Numbered from the stretch's first letter, positions 1 to 8,800 are shown. The stretch is 44,678 nucleotides of DNA from Spirosoma sp. (GCA_014377625.1 JACMPG010000247.1:1-44678), one strand, 5' to 3'. Notes: generated by a model not told the origin, from the sequence alone. Translations and numbers: made by a program.

Positions 1-1013
1 ATTTCATAAAACTTGGTATGGGTGGGTGATAATGAAATTGTAGAAGAAGAATGGGTTGACATAACTACCATTATTCCTTGTTTTGTAAAGAAATCATCAA
101 TTACTGTAAAAAATATTTCAATTAATGACGGGTTTAATACGGAATCTAATTCATCAAGAAGTAAAAGTTTTTTTTCAGAGAACTTATTGCCAATTAATGA
201 AGCAAAACATAAGGAAATTATAGTTTTCTCTCCATCTGATAAATCAGAAAGAACTCTTCCCTCATCAACATTAATTGAGCCACCAATATTCAGTGGAAAT
301 AATCTTGGTTGCTCATTAATTTCTACACCATTAATAAAATAATCATCCTTAAATCTATATTCCAAATTCAGTTTTGTAAAAAGCTCATTTAATACTGTCC
401 AAGGTGCTTTTTCTAGCATTGATGAATTATAGTTTGCTCTGCTAACTTCTTTCATCATTTCACTTACTTTTAAGCAATGATTGAAAAATATTTCTCCAAT
501 GGAATTTGTGAATTTATCACCTGAACGCCAAATAAAATTTTCTTTTAAAAGTTTTGACTTAAAATCATTTTCTGAAATTTGAATTGAATTAAATTTGTCT
601 TCTCCATATCCTTCTTGTAGTATTTTTCTAGCAATAAAACAGGAGTCTGCAAACTGGTAATTGTCGTATGATAATGGATTTAAGAGGTTTTTTCTATAAA
701 TCTCCCAAGCCGTATTTCCTGAATTTATAAAACTTAGGGGAGTAGAAGGTGTTAGTTCTGGAATATAGGTATTGTCTTTAAATGATCTTATATCAATGTC
801 ATTAATATGAATTGGTTGGTCGTCAATTAGTATTGTGGAATTTATTTTTTTTTGAATATCTTTTCCTTCTTGTCCATAAATTATATTCAAAAGTTGTGAT
901 TTACCGCTTCCGTTTACACCTGATAGAATTATTAAATTTCCCGTCAAGGAAATATTGAAATTAGCTTCAAATGATTTAAATTTCTGATTTAGCTTAATTT
1001 TTAATTCTTTCAT
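1..1013 (-). CDS. AAA/ABC-type ATPase, SMC/RecF-like (partial, cut by left edge)
   Basis: Open reading frame read by hand from an ATG at 1013 through position 1 with no stop, so the C-terminus lies outside the window; 337 residues are visible. It shows a full ABC/SMC-type ATPase core: Walker A GVNGSGKS (residues 32-39), signature LSDGE (258-262), Walker B LLLLDELDS (D287, E288) and a switch histidine in STHS (H321). No coiled coil separates the two halves, so it resembles the compact AAA_15/AAA_21 ATPases often found in nuclease or abortive-infection modules rather than a true SMC. It is very AT-rich compared with genes beyond 3 kb, which suggests horizontal acquisition. Any partner gene downstream would lie left of position 1. 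The ATPase call is firm; a defence role is inference. Confidence 0.85.
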   Translation of the reverse strand, partial: MKELKIKLNQKFKSFEANFNISLTGNLIILSGVNGSGKSQLLNIIYGQEGKDIQKKINSTILIDDQPIHINDIDIRSFKDNTYIPELTPSTPLSFINSGNTAWEIYRKNLLNPLSYDNYQFADSCFIARKILQEGYGEDKFNSIQISENDFKSKLLKENFIWRSGDKFTNSIGEIFFNHCLKVSEMMKEVSRANYNSSMLEKAPWTVLNELFTKLNLEYRFKDDYFINGVEINEQPRLFPLNIGGSINVDEGRVLSDLSDGEKTIISLCFASLIGNKFSEKKLLLLDELDSVLNPSLIEIFFTVIDDFFTKQGIMVVMSTHSSSTISLSPTHTKFYE

Positions 1014-1102
1014 TTAGTTTGATGTAAGTGGTGGGTTCGTTACAATTGTGCACAACTCGCTAATATGCGAAAGTTTTGTCGTACTTTCTGTATTTATTTG
1101 TA

Positions 1103-1135
1103 CTATACTAATAAATTATTGTACTATTAGTATAG
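1103..1135. repeat. 11-bp inverted repeat upstream of the AAA ATPase gene
   Basis: The arms CTATACTAATA (1103-1113) and TATTAGTATAG (1125-1135) are perfectly complementary across an 11-base AT-rich loop. It sits about 90-120 bases upstream of the ATPase start at 1013. It could be an operator, a small terminator, or a chance AT-rich palindrome. Confidence 0.5.
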
Positions 1136-1221
1136 CGTTTATTTAACTATTGAGCAAGTTTCTTCGGTTTCAAACGTAGCCAGTTTAAGTCAGGAATGCA
1201 AATCATTAATGCTCTTTGGAA

Positions 1222-1381
1222 CAGGGATTTCTTACAAAATCCTAGAACTCTATAGGAGCAGTATATCTGTAGAAAATAGCATAGATCTATCCTGTTATGA
1301 ACTCCGTCGGAGTTATGAGGGATCACAAATACCTGATTCTATAAAAGATTATATCCTCCAGGATTTTATAAGAAAGCCCTG
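1222..1381. mobile_element. MITE-like element, copy A (about 160 bp, non-coding)
   Basis: The ends are near-perfect terminal inverted repeats of 21 bases, 1222-1242 and 1361-1381, with two mismatches; the right end contains GGATTTTATAAGAAAGCCC. The interior has small palindromic units such as AACTCCGTCGGAGTT. Its right 55 bases align without gaps of consequence to the reverse complement of copy B at 2791-2908, sharing AAATACCTGATT followed 22 bases later by GGATTTT. No transposase is present and no clear target-site duplication was found. Copies A and B bracket the Nramp gene in opposite orientation. Confidence 0.6.
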
Positions 1382-1474
1382 TATGAAGCATAGATACTGA
1401 GCCCCGCATAAATGTTTCTATGAGGCACATCAGCCCGCTTTTTGCCAGGACACTGATATGTCCAGTTCTTATTA

Positions 1475-2740
1475 TTATTTTAGTTGCAGGTAAATCAGTA
1501 ACCCGGCGGCAACTGTCATAATAGCCAATGCAGCAAAGCCCAGAATATTTATTGGCCTGCTATTTACAAATTCCCCCATAATTCTTTTATTATTTGAAAT
1601 GTGAAGAATTATCGCAATCAAAACGGGTGCGGTTATGCCATAGAGTATTGCCGTGTAAATCAAAGCCTGTATAGGTGAAATACCTATGTAATTTATTGCC
1701 AGTCCAAGTACTAATGAAATGGCTATTATTATATAAAACCCTTTTGCCTCATGAAATTTTTTGTCAAGCCCCTGTTCCCAACCAAATGTTTCGGTAAAAA
1801 TATAGGATAGAGAGCCGCTCAATACGGGTATTGCAATTAATCCGGTTCCTATAATACCTATTGCAAAGAGTAAGTAGGCTAAATTACCAGCCAAAGGCTT
1901 CAACGCCATAGCAGCCTGCTCAACGGTATCTATTTGGTGAATTCCTCCCTGAAACAACACCGTACCTGTTGTAAGAATAATGAAGTACATTACAAAGCCA
2001 GAAACGCCCATTCCAAAATCTACATCCTGATTCATGGCGCGAATCAATTTTTTATTTACTATAAGATGCCTTTTCCTATTATTCATCTCTTCAACCTCCA
2101 TGGATGCTTGCCAAAAAAATAAATACGGAGAAATTGTGGTTCCTAATATCCCCACAACAATGGCCAGAAAGTCTTTGTCAAATTTTATTGTGGGAATAAA
2201 GGTTGCTGTCAATATTGCGCCAAAATCCTGTTTGTACAGGAAAGGAACAATGAAGTAAACTAACATTACAGTGCAAATATATTTTAAAGAAGATGCTATT
2301 TTCTGATATGGTAAATAGACAATTAGCCCCAACAATAAAATAGTAAAATAGACGCTAAAAAAGCCATCGTCTATTTTAGGAAATAATAAGTTACCCACTG
2401 CTCCCATCCCTGCGATGTCTGCACCAATATTCAGTATAATGGCTGGAAAGCTGAATAAAAGCATAACATACAAAATTGGTCTTGGATAATATTTCTTGAG
2501 AGTTCCGGTTAATCCCTGCGAAGTTACCAGGCCAATTCTGGCACACATTTGTTGAATGGCAGCCATAAGCGGAAATGCAACAATAGAAGTCCAAAGTGTT
2601 GAAAGGCCATAAGCCGCACCAGCCTGTGAATAGGTGGCTATTCCCGATGGATCATCATCGCTTGCACCTGTTACCAAACCAGGACCTATTTGCTTCCAAA
2701 ATGAAGATAGTCTACTTAAGATATTTTTCTTACTTTTCAT
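1475..2740 (-). CDS. Atypical Nramp-family divalent metal transporter
   Basis: A 421-residue polytopic membrane protein with about 11 hydrophobic segments and a short cytosolic N-terminus (MKSKKN). The start region IGPGLVTGASDDDPSGIA (about residues 18-35) matches the TM1 region of the Nramp superfamily, where canonical Mn/Fe transporters have DPGN; here it reads DPSG (D30-P31-S32-G33). The TM6 position, normally MPH, reads SPY (204-206), so the metal-coordinating methionine is absent. This places it in the divergent Nramp-like clade related to the NRMT-type proteins, and the transported ion cannot be read from sequence. The gene is markedly lower in GC than the core genome and lies between two MITE-like elements, consistent with acquisition. 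Confidence 0.88.
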   Translation of the reverse strand: MKSKKNILSRLSSFWKQIGPGLVTGASDDDPSGIATYSQAGAAYGLSTLWTSIVAFPLMAAIQQMCARIGLVTSQGLTGTLKKYYPRPILYVMLLFSFPAIILNIGADIAGMGAVGNLLFPKIDDGFFSVYFTILLLGLIVYLPYQKIASSLKYICTVMLVYFIVPFLYKQDFGAILTATFIPTIKFDKDFLAIVVGILGTTISPYLFFWQASMEVEEMNNRKRHLIVNKKLIRAMNQDVDFGMGVSGFVMYFIILTTGTVLFQGGIHQIDTVEQAAMALKPLAGNLAYLLFAIGIIGTGLIAIPVLSGSLSYIFTETFGWEQGLDKKFHEAKGFYIIIAISLVLGLAINYIGISPIQALIYTAILYGITAPVLIAIILHISNNKRIMGEFVNSRPINILGFAALAIMTVAAGLLIYLQLK

Positions 2741-2790
2741 TTCTTGGTTTATTTCGAATTATTGGGAAAAGAATAAGTAAGACAAGGAAC

Positions 2791-2908
2791 CGGGGCTTTG
2801 TTATAAAAATCCATAAGAAATTTAACCTTCTTATAATCAGGTATTTATGGCTCCGCAGGACTCCGGCAACCCGGTCCTGTGGAGTTCTGAAGTTTCTTAA
2901 GAAAGCCG
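2791..2908. mobile_element. MITE-like element, copy B (diverged, inverted relative to copy A)
   Basis: The ends CGGGGCTTTGTTATAAAAAT (starting 2791) and GAAGTTTCTTAAGAAAGCCG (2889-2908) are imperfect terminal inverted repeats of the same type as copy A. The reverse complement shares AAATACCTGATT and a GGATTTTTATAACAAAGCCC end with copy A at identical internal spacing. The centre contains GGACTCCGGCAACCCGGTCC, a palindromic GC-rich core. It lies just upstream of the Nramp start, so it may also carry promoter sequence for that gene. Confidence 0.55.
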
Positions 2909-2935
2909 CGCAGGATTATATAATCAGCGAACCCT

Positions 2936-3403
2936 TCATTGTTTCACCCGCACGTATTGTTCCGTATTGATGCGGTTAATGCCCGCGCTTTCGATTTTCT
3001 CGACGCCGGTTTGGGTAAGCGTGTCGTTCTTGATGGTTACGGTGAAAACGAAGTCGTTGCCTTCCCACTGCCGGTCGCTGCAATAGGTGAGGTGTTCGGT
3101 GTAGAGCGAGTCGGCGAGGTTGTATCGGCCCCCGCCAGACGAATACACCGCCGAGTCCTTGCCTTTAGTGAGGTCGTGCAGCAAAAAGGCGAAATGGGTA
3201 TCGTTGATAATCTTGATGAAAGGCGTTTTCTGCGTATAGTCTGTCACGGTCGTGTCGCCATTCTCGATAAGGGTGCCGCTGAGTAGTTGCCACGTGCCCA
3301 CAATGGGCAGACGATCCGATGTCGGCGCGTCATGCGCTGGTTTGTTGGTACAGGCGGTGAGCAGCAGAGCCGCGATTAGGGCGGGAATAAGGGTATGGGT
3401 CAT
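2936..3403 (-). CDS. Lipocalin-like/DUF4488-type lipoprotein
   Basis: A 155-residue protein. The frame is open further upstream, but the start at 3403 gives a classic lipoprotein signal, MTHTLIPALIAALLLTAC, with the lipobox cysteine at residue 18. The mature part begins with IVGTWQLLSGT, the motif that opens lipocalin-like beta-barrels of Bacteroidota, and continues in alternating beta-strand character to the end (EQYVRVKQ). It is probably anchored in the outer or inner membrane; the ligand is unknown. It is divergent from the nitrilase gene with an 83-base shared upstream region. It is the first GC-rich core gene after the AT-rich island. Confidence 0.75.
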   Translation of the reverse strand: MTHTLIPALIAALLLTACTNKPAHDAPTSDRLPIVGTWQLLSGTLIENGDTTVTDYTQKTPFIKIINDTHFAFLLHDLTKGKDSAVYSSGGGRYNLADSLYTEHLTYCSDRQWEGNDFVFTVTIKNDTLTQTGVEKIESAGINRINTEQYVRVKQ

Positions 3404-3486
3404 TTGCAGGGTGGGATTAAGTCGCTGGTTGATTGTGGGGGGCGTATCTTGCGAAACGCAAACATAGCAACTACCCGCCACACGCC

Positions 3487-4437
3487 ATGCCTGATACGCT
3501 CACTATTGCCCTGGCCCAACTCGCCCCCGTCTGGCTCGACAAACGTGCTACGCTGAAAAAAATAACAGCCGCCATTCAGGAAGCCGCTGGTCAACACGCC
3601 GGGCTGGTTTGCTTTGGCGAGACGCTGCTGCCCGGCTACCCCTTCTGGCCTGACCTTACCAACGGTGCCCGCTTCAACTCCAATACCCAGAAAGATATTT
3701 TTGCCCACTACCTCGCCGAAGCCGTCAGCATCGAAGCCGGTGATTTACAGCCGGTGTGCGACCTGGCTAAGCAGCATCGGATTGCCGTGTATCTGGGTTG
3801 CGCCGAACGGCCCGTTGACCGCGCCCGGCACAGTATTTATTGCAGCCTGGTGTATATCGACCAAAGCGGGATTATCCAGTCAGTACACCGCAAACTAATG
3901 CCGACGTATGAAGAACGTCTGGTCTGGAGCATCGGCGATGGCAACGGGCTGCGGACACACGAACTGGGGCCGTTTACTGTGGGCGGGCTAAACTGCTGGG
4001 AAAACTGGATGCCAATGGCCCGTGCCTCGCTGTACGCGCAGGGCGAGAATCTGCACGTAGCTACCTGGCCCGGCAACATCCGAAACACTACCGACCTGAC
4101 CCGCCACATTGCGCTGGAAAACCGAATGTACGTCTTGTCGGTGTCGGGTCTGATGCGCCGGAGCGACATCCCGGACACCGTGCCGCACCACGCTTTGATT
4201 TGGCAGGCCGCGCCTGATTTTATGGCCAACGGCGGCTCGTGCATTGCCGCGCCCGACGGTAGCTGGGTCATTGAACCCATCGAAAACGAAGAAGCCATTC
4301 GGACCGCCACCATTGATTTGAACGAGGTCAGGAAAGAACGGCAGAACTTCGACCCGTCGGGCCACTACGCCCGCCCCGACGTATTTGCGCTGCACGTGAA
4401 CCGCGAACGTCAGACGCTGGTGCGGTTCAGTGGGTAG
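3487..4437 (+). CDS. Nitrilase (carbon-nitrogen hydrolase family)
   Basis: A 316-residue protein starting MPDTLTIALAQLAP. It has the complete Glu-Lys-Cys triad of the nitrilase superfamily: E45 in FGETLLPGYP, K136 in HRKLMPTYEE and C170 in GGLNCWENWMP. The CWEN context and the HRKLMPTYEERLVW segment are typical of branch-1 true nitrilases, which hydrolyse R-CN to the carboxylic acid and ammonia in the cytosol; amidases of the superfamily usually differ here. The length is slightly short for the branch. The frame is open upstream to 3433, but the alpha-beta-beta-alpha domain starts at MPDT. Substrate unknown. Confidence 0.88.
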   Translation: MPDTLTIALAQLAPVWLDKRATLKKITAAIQEAAGQHAGLVCFGETLLPGYPFWPDLTNGARFNSNTQKDIFAHYLAEAVSIEAGDLQPVCDLAKQHRIAVYLGCAERPVDRARHSIYCSLVYIDQSGIIQSVHRKLMPTYEERLVWSIGDGNGLRTHELGPFTVGGLNCWENWMPMARASLYAQGENLHVATWPGNIRNTTDLTRHIALENRMYVLSVSGLMRRSDIPDTVPHHALIWQAAPDFMANGGSCIAAPDGSWVIEPIENEEAIRTATIDLNEVRKERQNFDPSGHYARPDVFALHVNRERQTLVRFSG

Positions 4438-4525
4438 GCATCTTGCGGGTAGTCAGCCCGTAACCATTTCACATCAGTCGGGTTCTTTTTCTGAACGCCA
4501 CGATCTCTACACACTACCACACGAT

Positions 4526-5884
4526 ATGAAAACACGGTTTCGGCAGGTTTTACAGCAGTTACTCAGCTCGCTCTGGTTTGTACCAGGCCTGATGGTTATT
4601 GCCTCGGTAGTACTGGCCGTGGGTCTTGTCGAGTTCGATAGCAATACGTCCTGGAACGGGACCAAACGCTACCCGCTGCTGTTTGGCGTGGGGGCCGATG
4701 GCTCGCGGGGGATGCTCACGGCCATTGCCGGGTCGATGCTGACGGTGGCCGCGCTGTCGTTTTCGCTTACGCTCACGGCTATTACCCAGGCCAGCAGTCA
4801 GTACTCACCCCGGGTGTTGCGCAACTTCATGGCCGACCGCGTCAATCAGGTTGTTATGGGCTATTTTGTGGCAGTATTCACCTACTGCCTCATCGTGCTG
4901 GGGACCATTCGCGGGGGGGACGAAAGCAAGTTTGTGCCGGGTACGGCGGTGCTGGTGGGGCTATTTCTGGCCCTGGGTGGCGTGGCGGCCCTGATCCTGT
5001 TCATTCACCATATTGCCGAATCGCTTCAGACCGGCACCGTTGTTCAGCATATTCACAGAGAAACCATTGAGGCTATCGATACCCTGTTTCCCGGTCGTTT
5101 TGGTGACGCTATCGATGATCCGGACCAACTGAAAGCGGCTCTGACCTACACCCGTGAACAGGTGGGCTGGCACGGCGTAGAATCGACGCAGACGGGTTAT
5201 CTCCAACGGATTAATACCGACGGCCTGCTGGAATGGGCCAAAAAGAACCGGGTGGTGCTGCGGGTCGAAAAAGACATGGGTTCGTTTGTGGGCATAAAAA
5301 CCGTCCTGTTCAGCGTGCGCAGCGGCATGGAACGCCCTGACCCTGATGAAGCCGACTGGCCCGACGATCTGATAAACTACGTTAGCATTGGCCGCAACCG
5401 AAACATTGGTCAGGACGTTGCCTACGGCATTCAGCAGTTAGTCGATATAGCCCTGAAAGCTCTCTCACCCGGTATCAACGACACCACCACGGCTATCATG
5501 GCCATCGACTACCTCGGTGCTATCTGCGCCCGGCTGGCCTGCCTCGATTTTCCGGCCCGGCTGCGGTCTGACGGGAAAGAACTGCGTGTGCTGGTTATGT
5601 CAGCTGATTTTGAGACGTACGTCCGGCTGGCGTTTAACCTGGTTCGGGTCAATGCCAAAGGTAATTACGCCGTTTTTCGCCGGCTATTGCGGGCACTGGC
5701 CCTGGTAGGTACTAATGTGATACGTGATGAGCACCGGGCTGTTTTGCACGAACAGGCCCTGCTGCTGCTCGCCCGGTCTAATGACACGTTAGCTACCGAT
5801 TACGAAAAACACCTTGTGCGGTCTTTATATGACGATCTAAAAGCGGCCTGGACGGTCATGGACACGACCGGGCAAACGTCCTGA
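4526..5884 (+). CDS. DUF2254 family integral membrane protein
   Basis: A 452-residue protein. I chose the ATG at 4526 (MKTRFRQVLQQ) because the first membrane helix, SSLWFVPGLMVIASVVLA, follows directly; upstream residues in the open frame are polar and unlike the family. Four hydrophobic segments in the first 170 residues enclose the DUF2254 hallmarks GMLTAIAGSMLTVAALSFSL and SQYSPRVLRNFMADRVNQ. A conserved SPGINDTTTA motif lies in the cytosolic C-terminal half. The family function is not established. It is followed 32 bases later by an MscS channel on the same strand, which hints at a role in envelope stress. Confidence 0.85.
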   Translation: MKTRFRQVLQQLLSSLWFVPGLMVIASVVLAVGLVEFDSNTSWNGTKRYPLLFGVGADGSRGMLTAIAGSMLTVAALSFSLTLTAITQASSQYSPRVLRNFMADRVNQVVMGYFVAVFTYCLIVLGTIRGGDESKFVPGTAVLVGLFLALGGVAALILFIHHIAESLQTGTVVQHIHRETIEAIDTLFPGRFGDAIDDPDQLKAALTYTREQVGWHGVESTQTGYLQRINTDGLLEWAKKNRVVLRVEKDMGSFVGIKTVLFSVRSGMERPDPDEADWPDDLINYVSIGRNRNIGQDVAYGIQQLVDIALKALSPGINDTTTAIMAIDYLGAICARLACLDFPARLRSDGKELRVLVMSADFETYVRLAFNLVRVNAKGNYAVFRRLLRALALVGTNVIRDEHRAVLHEQALLLLARSNDTLATDYEKHLVRSLYDDLKAAWTVMDTTGQTS

Positions 5885-5916
5885 TAACATAATCCAATCA
5901 CTTAAAAATCTGATTG

Positions 5917-7644
5917 ATGCTTTTTCCCACTCTCTTCTCTATTCGTATTTATTCACGTATTGTCAGCCTTATTCTGGCGGTTATGCTGATTACAGGGCCG
6001 CAGGGATGGGCACAGCTACCCACGATCAAACCCGAAACGACTTTTTCTGCCGGAGCCGTTGATTCGCTGGGAAGGCAAACGCCCCGCGGTACCGTGCAGG
6101 GATTCATCAAAGCCGTTGGTAACGAAAACTACGCGCGGGCGGCCCTGTACTTGGATCTGCCTGTGCGGATGTCTGCCAAAAACCGGCGAACGGGACCGCA
6201 ACTGGCGCAGGCCTTGCAGCAACTGCTTGATCAGGAGGGTAGTCTGGTTCCCGAATCGCTCATCAGCAACGATTCGACCGGCAAAAACAGCGATAAGCTG
6301 GGGCCTGATCTGGATCAGGTGGGCGAGGCTACCGTAGATGGACAAACGATCCCTATTCTGCTGGAGCGGAAAAGCATACCCGGACGGGACAGGCTCTGGC
6401 GATTTTCGGTGCAAACCGTTCAGCAGATACCGGCTCAGTCGGCCCTGATGGAGCAGTCTGTTGTCAACCGGTTTCTGCCGAAATACCTGATCGAAAAAAA
6501 ATGGGGTGGGGTGCCGGTGGGCCACTGGTTTGTTATGCTGGTACTGCTGATGGCGTCCTATATACTGGCCCGGCTACTCGTTACCCTCGCGTCCTGGCTA
6601 TTGCGTATATTCTGGTACAAGGCGCGTAAAGAACAGATGACGCAGCTGATCCAGGCCTTTGTGCCGCCTGTCCGGCTTTTCCTGACGGTGGTGCTGTTCA
6701 CGGCGGCAAGCGGGGCCATTGGCGTGTCGATTGTGGTCCGGCAGAGCTTCGGCGAGATTATTATTGTGATTGGGCTGGTGGCGTTTTTGCTGTTGATGTG
6801 GCGGCTGGTCGATGTGTTTTCGAAGTATGCCCAGGTTCGGCTGCTGGAAAGCGGGCAGGCGGGGCGACTCTCGGCGGTGCTGTTTTTGCGCCGGGGTATC
6901 AAGCTGGTACTCATCGCATTTGGCAGCATCTCTGTTCTCAACGTGTTTGGCTGGGACGTTACCACCGGACTGGCCGCGCTGGGTATCGGTGGTCTTGCCC
7001 TGGCGTTGGGCGCACAGAAAACCATCGAGAATTTTGTGGGCAGCATTACCATCATTGCCGATCAGCCCCTGCGGGTGGGCGATTTCTGCAAGGTAGACGG
7101 CATGGCGGGTACTGTTGAGCAGATCGGTATCCGGTCCACACGGCTGCGGACGCCCAGCCGCACCATCGTGGTGATTCCCAACGGGCAACTGGCCGCCCTC
7201 AAAATCGAGAACTTCGCCTTCCGCGACCGGATGCTCTTCAACCCGACGCTTGGCCTGCGCTACGAAACTACGCCCGACCAGATTCGGTACCTGCTGGCTC
7301 AACTCCGGTCACTGTTGCAAAACCACCCGCAGGTAAACCCCAATCCGGCACGGGTGCGTTTTACCGGGCTGGGGGATAACTCACTGAATGTGGAGGTCTT
7401 TGCCTACGTCGATACGGTTGATTTCAATGAATTCCTGGCTGTTCAGGAAGACCTGGTACTACGTATGCTGGACATCCTCGACGAGAGCGGTGCGGGTATT
7501 GCCTTTCCCTCGCAGACAGTCTATGTGGGGGCCGATTCGACGCAGTCAGCAGAAAAAATTAAGCGGGCCGAAGAAAAAGGGCGCGAATTACGGGTAAAAG
7601 ACGAACAGAATCGCGCCGATGCCGACGCGCCCAAAAACGCATAG
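5917..7644 (+). CDS. MscS family small-conductance mechanosensitive channel
   Basis: A 575-residue protein using the ATG at 5917 (an in-frame TTG lies just before it). It starts with a signal peptide that probably ends after GPQGWA, followed by a roughly 150-residue extracytoplasmic domain, then four predicted membrane helices between about 195 and 330. The pore-lining helix and beta domain are clear: ALGIGGLALALGAQKTIENF, DQPLRVGDFCKVDGMAGTVE, and RTIVVIPNGQL. It would open under membrane tension to release solutes during hypo-osmotic shock. The tail (residues about 545-575) is highly charged and likely helical. Confidence 0.92.
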   Translation: MLFPTLFSIRIYSRIVSLILAVMLITGPQGWAQLPTIKPETTFSAGAVDSLGRQTPRGTVQGFIKAVGNENYARAALYLDLPVRMSAKNRRTGPQLAQALQQLLDQEGSLVPESLISNDSTGKNSDKLGPDLDQVGEATVDGQTIPILLERKSIPGRDRLWRFSVQTVQQIPAQSALMEQSVVNRFLPKYLIEKKWGGVPVGHWFVMLVLLMASYILARLLVTLASWLLRIFWYKARKEQMTQLIQAFVPPVRLFLTVVLFTAASGAIGVSIVVRQSFGEIIIVIGLVAFLLLMWRLVDVFSKYAQVRLLESGQAGRLSAVLFLRRGIKLVLIAFGSISVLNVFGWDVTTGLAALGIGGLALALGAQKTIENFVGSITIIADQPLRVGDFCKVDGMAGTVEQIGIRSTRLRTPSRTIVVIPNGQLAALKIENFAFRDRMLFNPTLGLRYETTPDQIRYLLAQLRSLLQNHPQVNPNPARVRFTGLGDNSLNVEVFAYVDTVDFNEFLAVQEDLVLRMLDILDESGAGIAFPSQTVYVGADSTQSAEKIKRAEEKGRELRVKDEQNRADADAPKNA

Positions 7645-7737
7645 CGAGACGGAATGCAGGGGTCTGAGTTAAACAGACGGGCTGCTGTGGGGTTATGTAG
7701 GGACACTAACAAACTGCACAATCAGTTTATGCACACT

Positions 7738-8139
7738 ATGAAATCGATCCTGTCTGTTGCCATTGCCCTATGCCTGACACTTTTTTTAGTCTCCTGCGGT
7801 GCCTCGAAAATGGTATTCGAGAACTCCTCTGTCGTGCCAGCCGCCACCGGCGACGTCAAAGTGAAAAAAGACAAAAACGAAAATTATGCCATTGACCTGA
7901 GCGTAAAGAACCTGGCCCCGCCCCAGAAACTGACCCCTTCGAGAGAAATGTACCTGGTCTGGATGGAAGATGGTAAAAATCCGGTGCGGAAGCTGGGCCG
8001 TATGGACCCTTCCAGCTCGCTGAAAGCCAGTCTGACTGCCCTGTCAACTACCACGCCTGAAAAAGTATTTATTACTGCCGAAAATAACGCCGAAGTGACC
8101 TATCCCACCGGCGACGTGGTGTTGACGACCAAGAAATAA
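7738..8139 (+). CDS. Small lipoprotein of unknown function
   Basis: 133 residues from the ATG at 7738 (MKSILSVAIALCLTLFLVSC); a second ATG three codons upstream at 7729 is also possible. The lipobox is LVSC. The mature protein is a short beta-rich domain with the pattern DVKVKKDKNENYAIDLSVKN, then MYLVWMEDGKNPVRKLGRMD and VFITAENNAEV. This resembles a small immunoglobulin-like or anti-sigma-type periplasmic domain but I do not recognise a named family. It follows the MscS gene by 93 bases on the same strand and may belong to the same stress cluster. Confidence 0.7.
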   Translation: MKSILSVAIALCLTLFLVSCGASKMVFENSSVVPAATGDVKVKKDKNENYAIDLSVKNLAPPQKLTPSREMYLVWMEDGKNPVRKLGRMDPSSSLKASLTALSTTTPEKVFITAENNAEVTYPTGDVVLTTKK

Positions 8140-8229
8140 TAGGTATCCCGTTCGTAGCAGACAGCGCAGTTCTGAGGGCTGAAATCAGATGGCTGTCCGA
8201 TACGGATGGAACTTCTAAACCCTACCTGA

Positions 8230-8771
8230 ATGGAACACAATCACTCATCATCCCGCCAAACTACGCTGTACATTTTTACGGGGTCATTGCCACGCTGATG
8301 CTACTACTGGTGGGCTATCTGATCTATCGCAACTACGAGCAGAACAAATCGTTCGAGAGTGAACGGACCAGTCTTCTGGCTACCGTCCGGCAGCGTCGGC
8401 TGGCCAATGATAAACAGCAGCTCACGTTTGGCATGAAGACCTTTACCTGGGCCGTGCGTAACACCATGATTCAGAACAAGCCCGGCGAAATAAACGAGTA
8501 CTTCAATACACTCGTTAAGGACCGGGGCATTAAAGAGATGCTGCTCGTTGACGATACCGGTACCGTGCTGATTTCAACGAACAAGAAGAATCAGGGTATT
8601 CCATTTACCAGCCGCTTTCCGGGCGAACTGCTTCAGCGCGAAGACGTGTATTTTGCTGATAAACGCCCGTATGAACTCTCAGCCCCGGTTACAGCCCCTA
8701 ATAAACGGCTCGGTACGCTGGTCATGTTCTATACCCCCGCCCCCATTCTGCCCGACTCACTAAGCCGGTAG
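8230..8771 (+). pseudogene. Frameshifted single-pass membrane protein with periplasmic sensor-like domain
   Basis: A plausible start at 8230 (MEHNHSSSRQTTLYIFTG) runs into a stop after 22 codons, while the rest of the protein continues in another frame from 8298 (ATG) to 8771. Inserting one G in the GGGG run at 8280-8283 joins the two frames and produces a perfect membrane helix, IFTGVIATLMLLLVGYLIY. The remainder (residues RNYEQNKS to the end) looks like a membrane-proximal helix plus a small Cache/PAS-like periplasmic domain (EMLLVDDTGTVLIST), but no output domain follows. If the frameshift is real the gene is broken; a base-call error is the alternative. A shorter product from 8298 would lose half the helix. 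Confidence 0.6.
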
Positions 8772-8800
8772 ACGGGGTAAACCTGACACCACACGACTCT

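Larger units (their letters stand above)
1014..1474. other. AT-rich gene-free stretch upstream of the ATPase
   Basis: There is no convincing gene here. The stretch holds a short inverted repeat at 1103-1135 and a MITE-like element at 1222-1381, both listed separately. A 63-codon frame at 1209-1400 lies almost wholly inside the MITE-like element and has no recognisable protein character. The minus-strand Nramp gene ends at the right boundary. Confidence 0.7.

Noticed and set aside
13-342. 109-codon plus-strand frame at the left edge
   Set aside because: It is the antisense of the AAA ATPase, whose minus-strand frame carries Walker A, signature, Walker B and the switch histidine; the plus frame has no recognisable protein character.
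1209-1400. 63-codon plus-strand frame
   Set aside because: It lies inside the MITE-like element, covers its terminal repeats and has no coding character.
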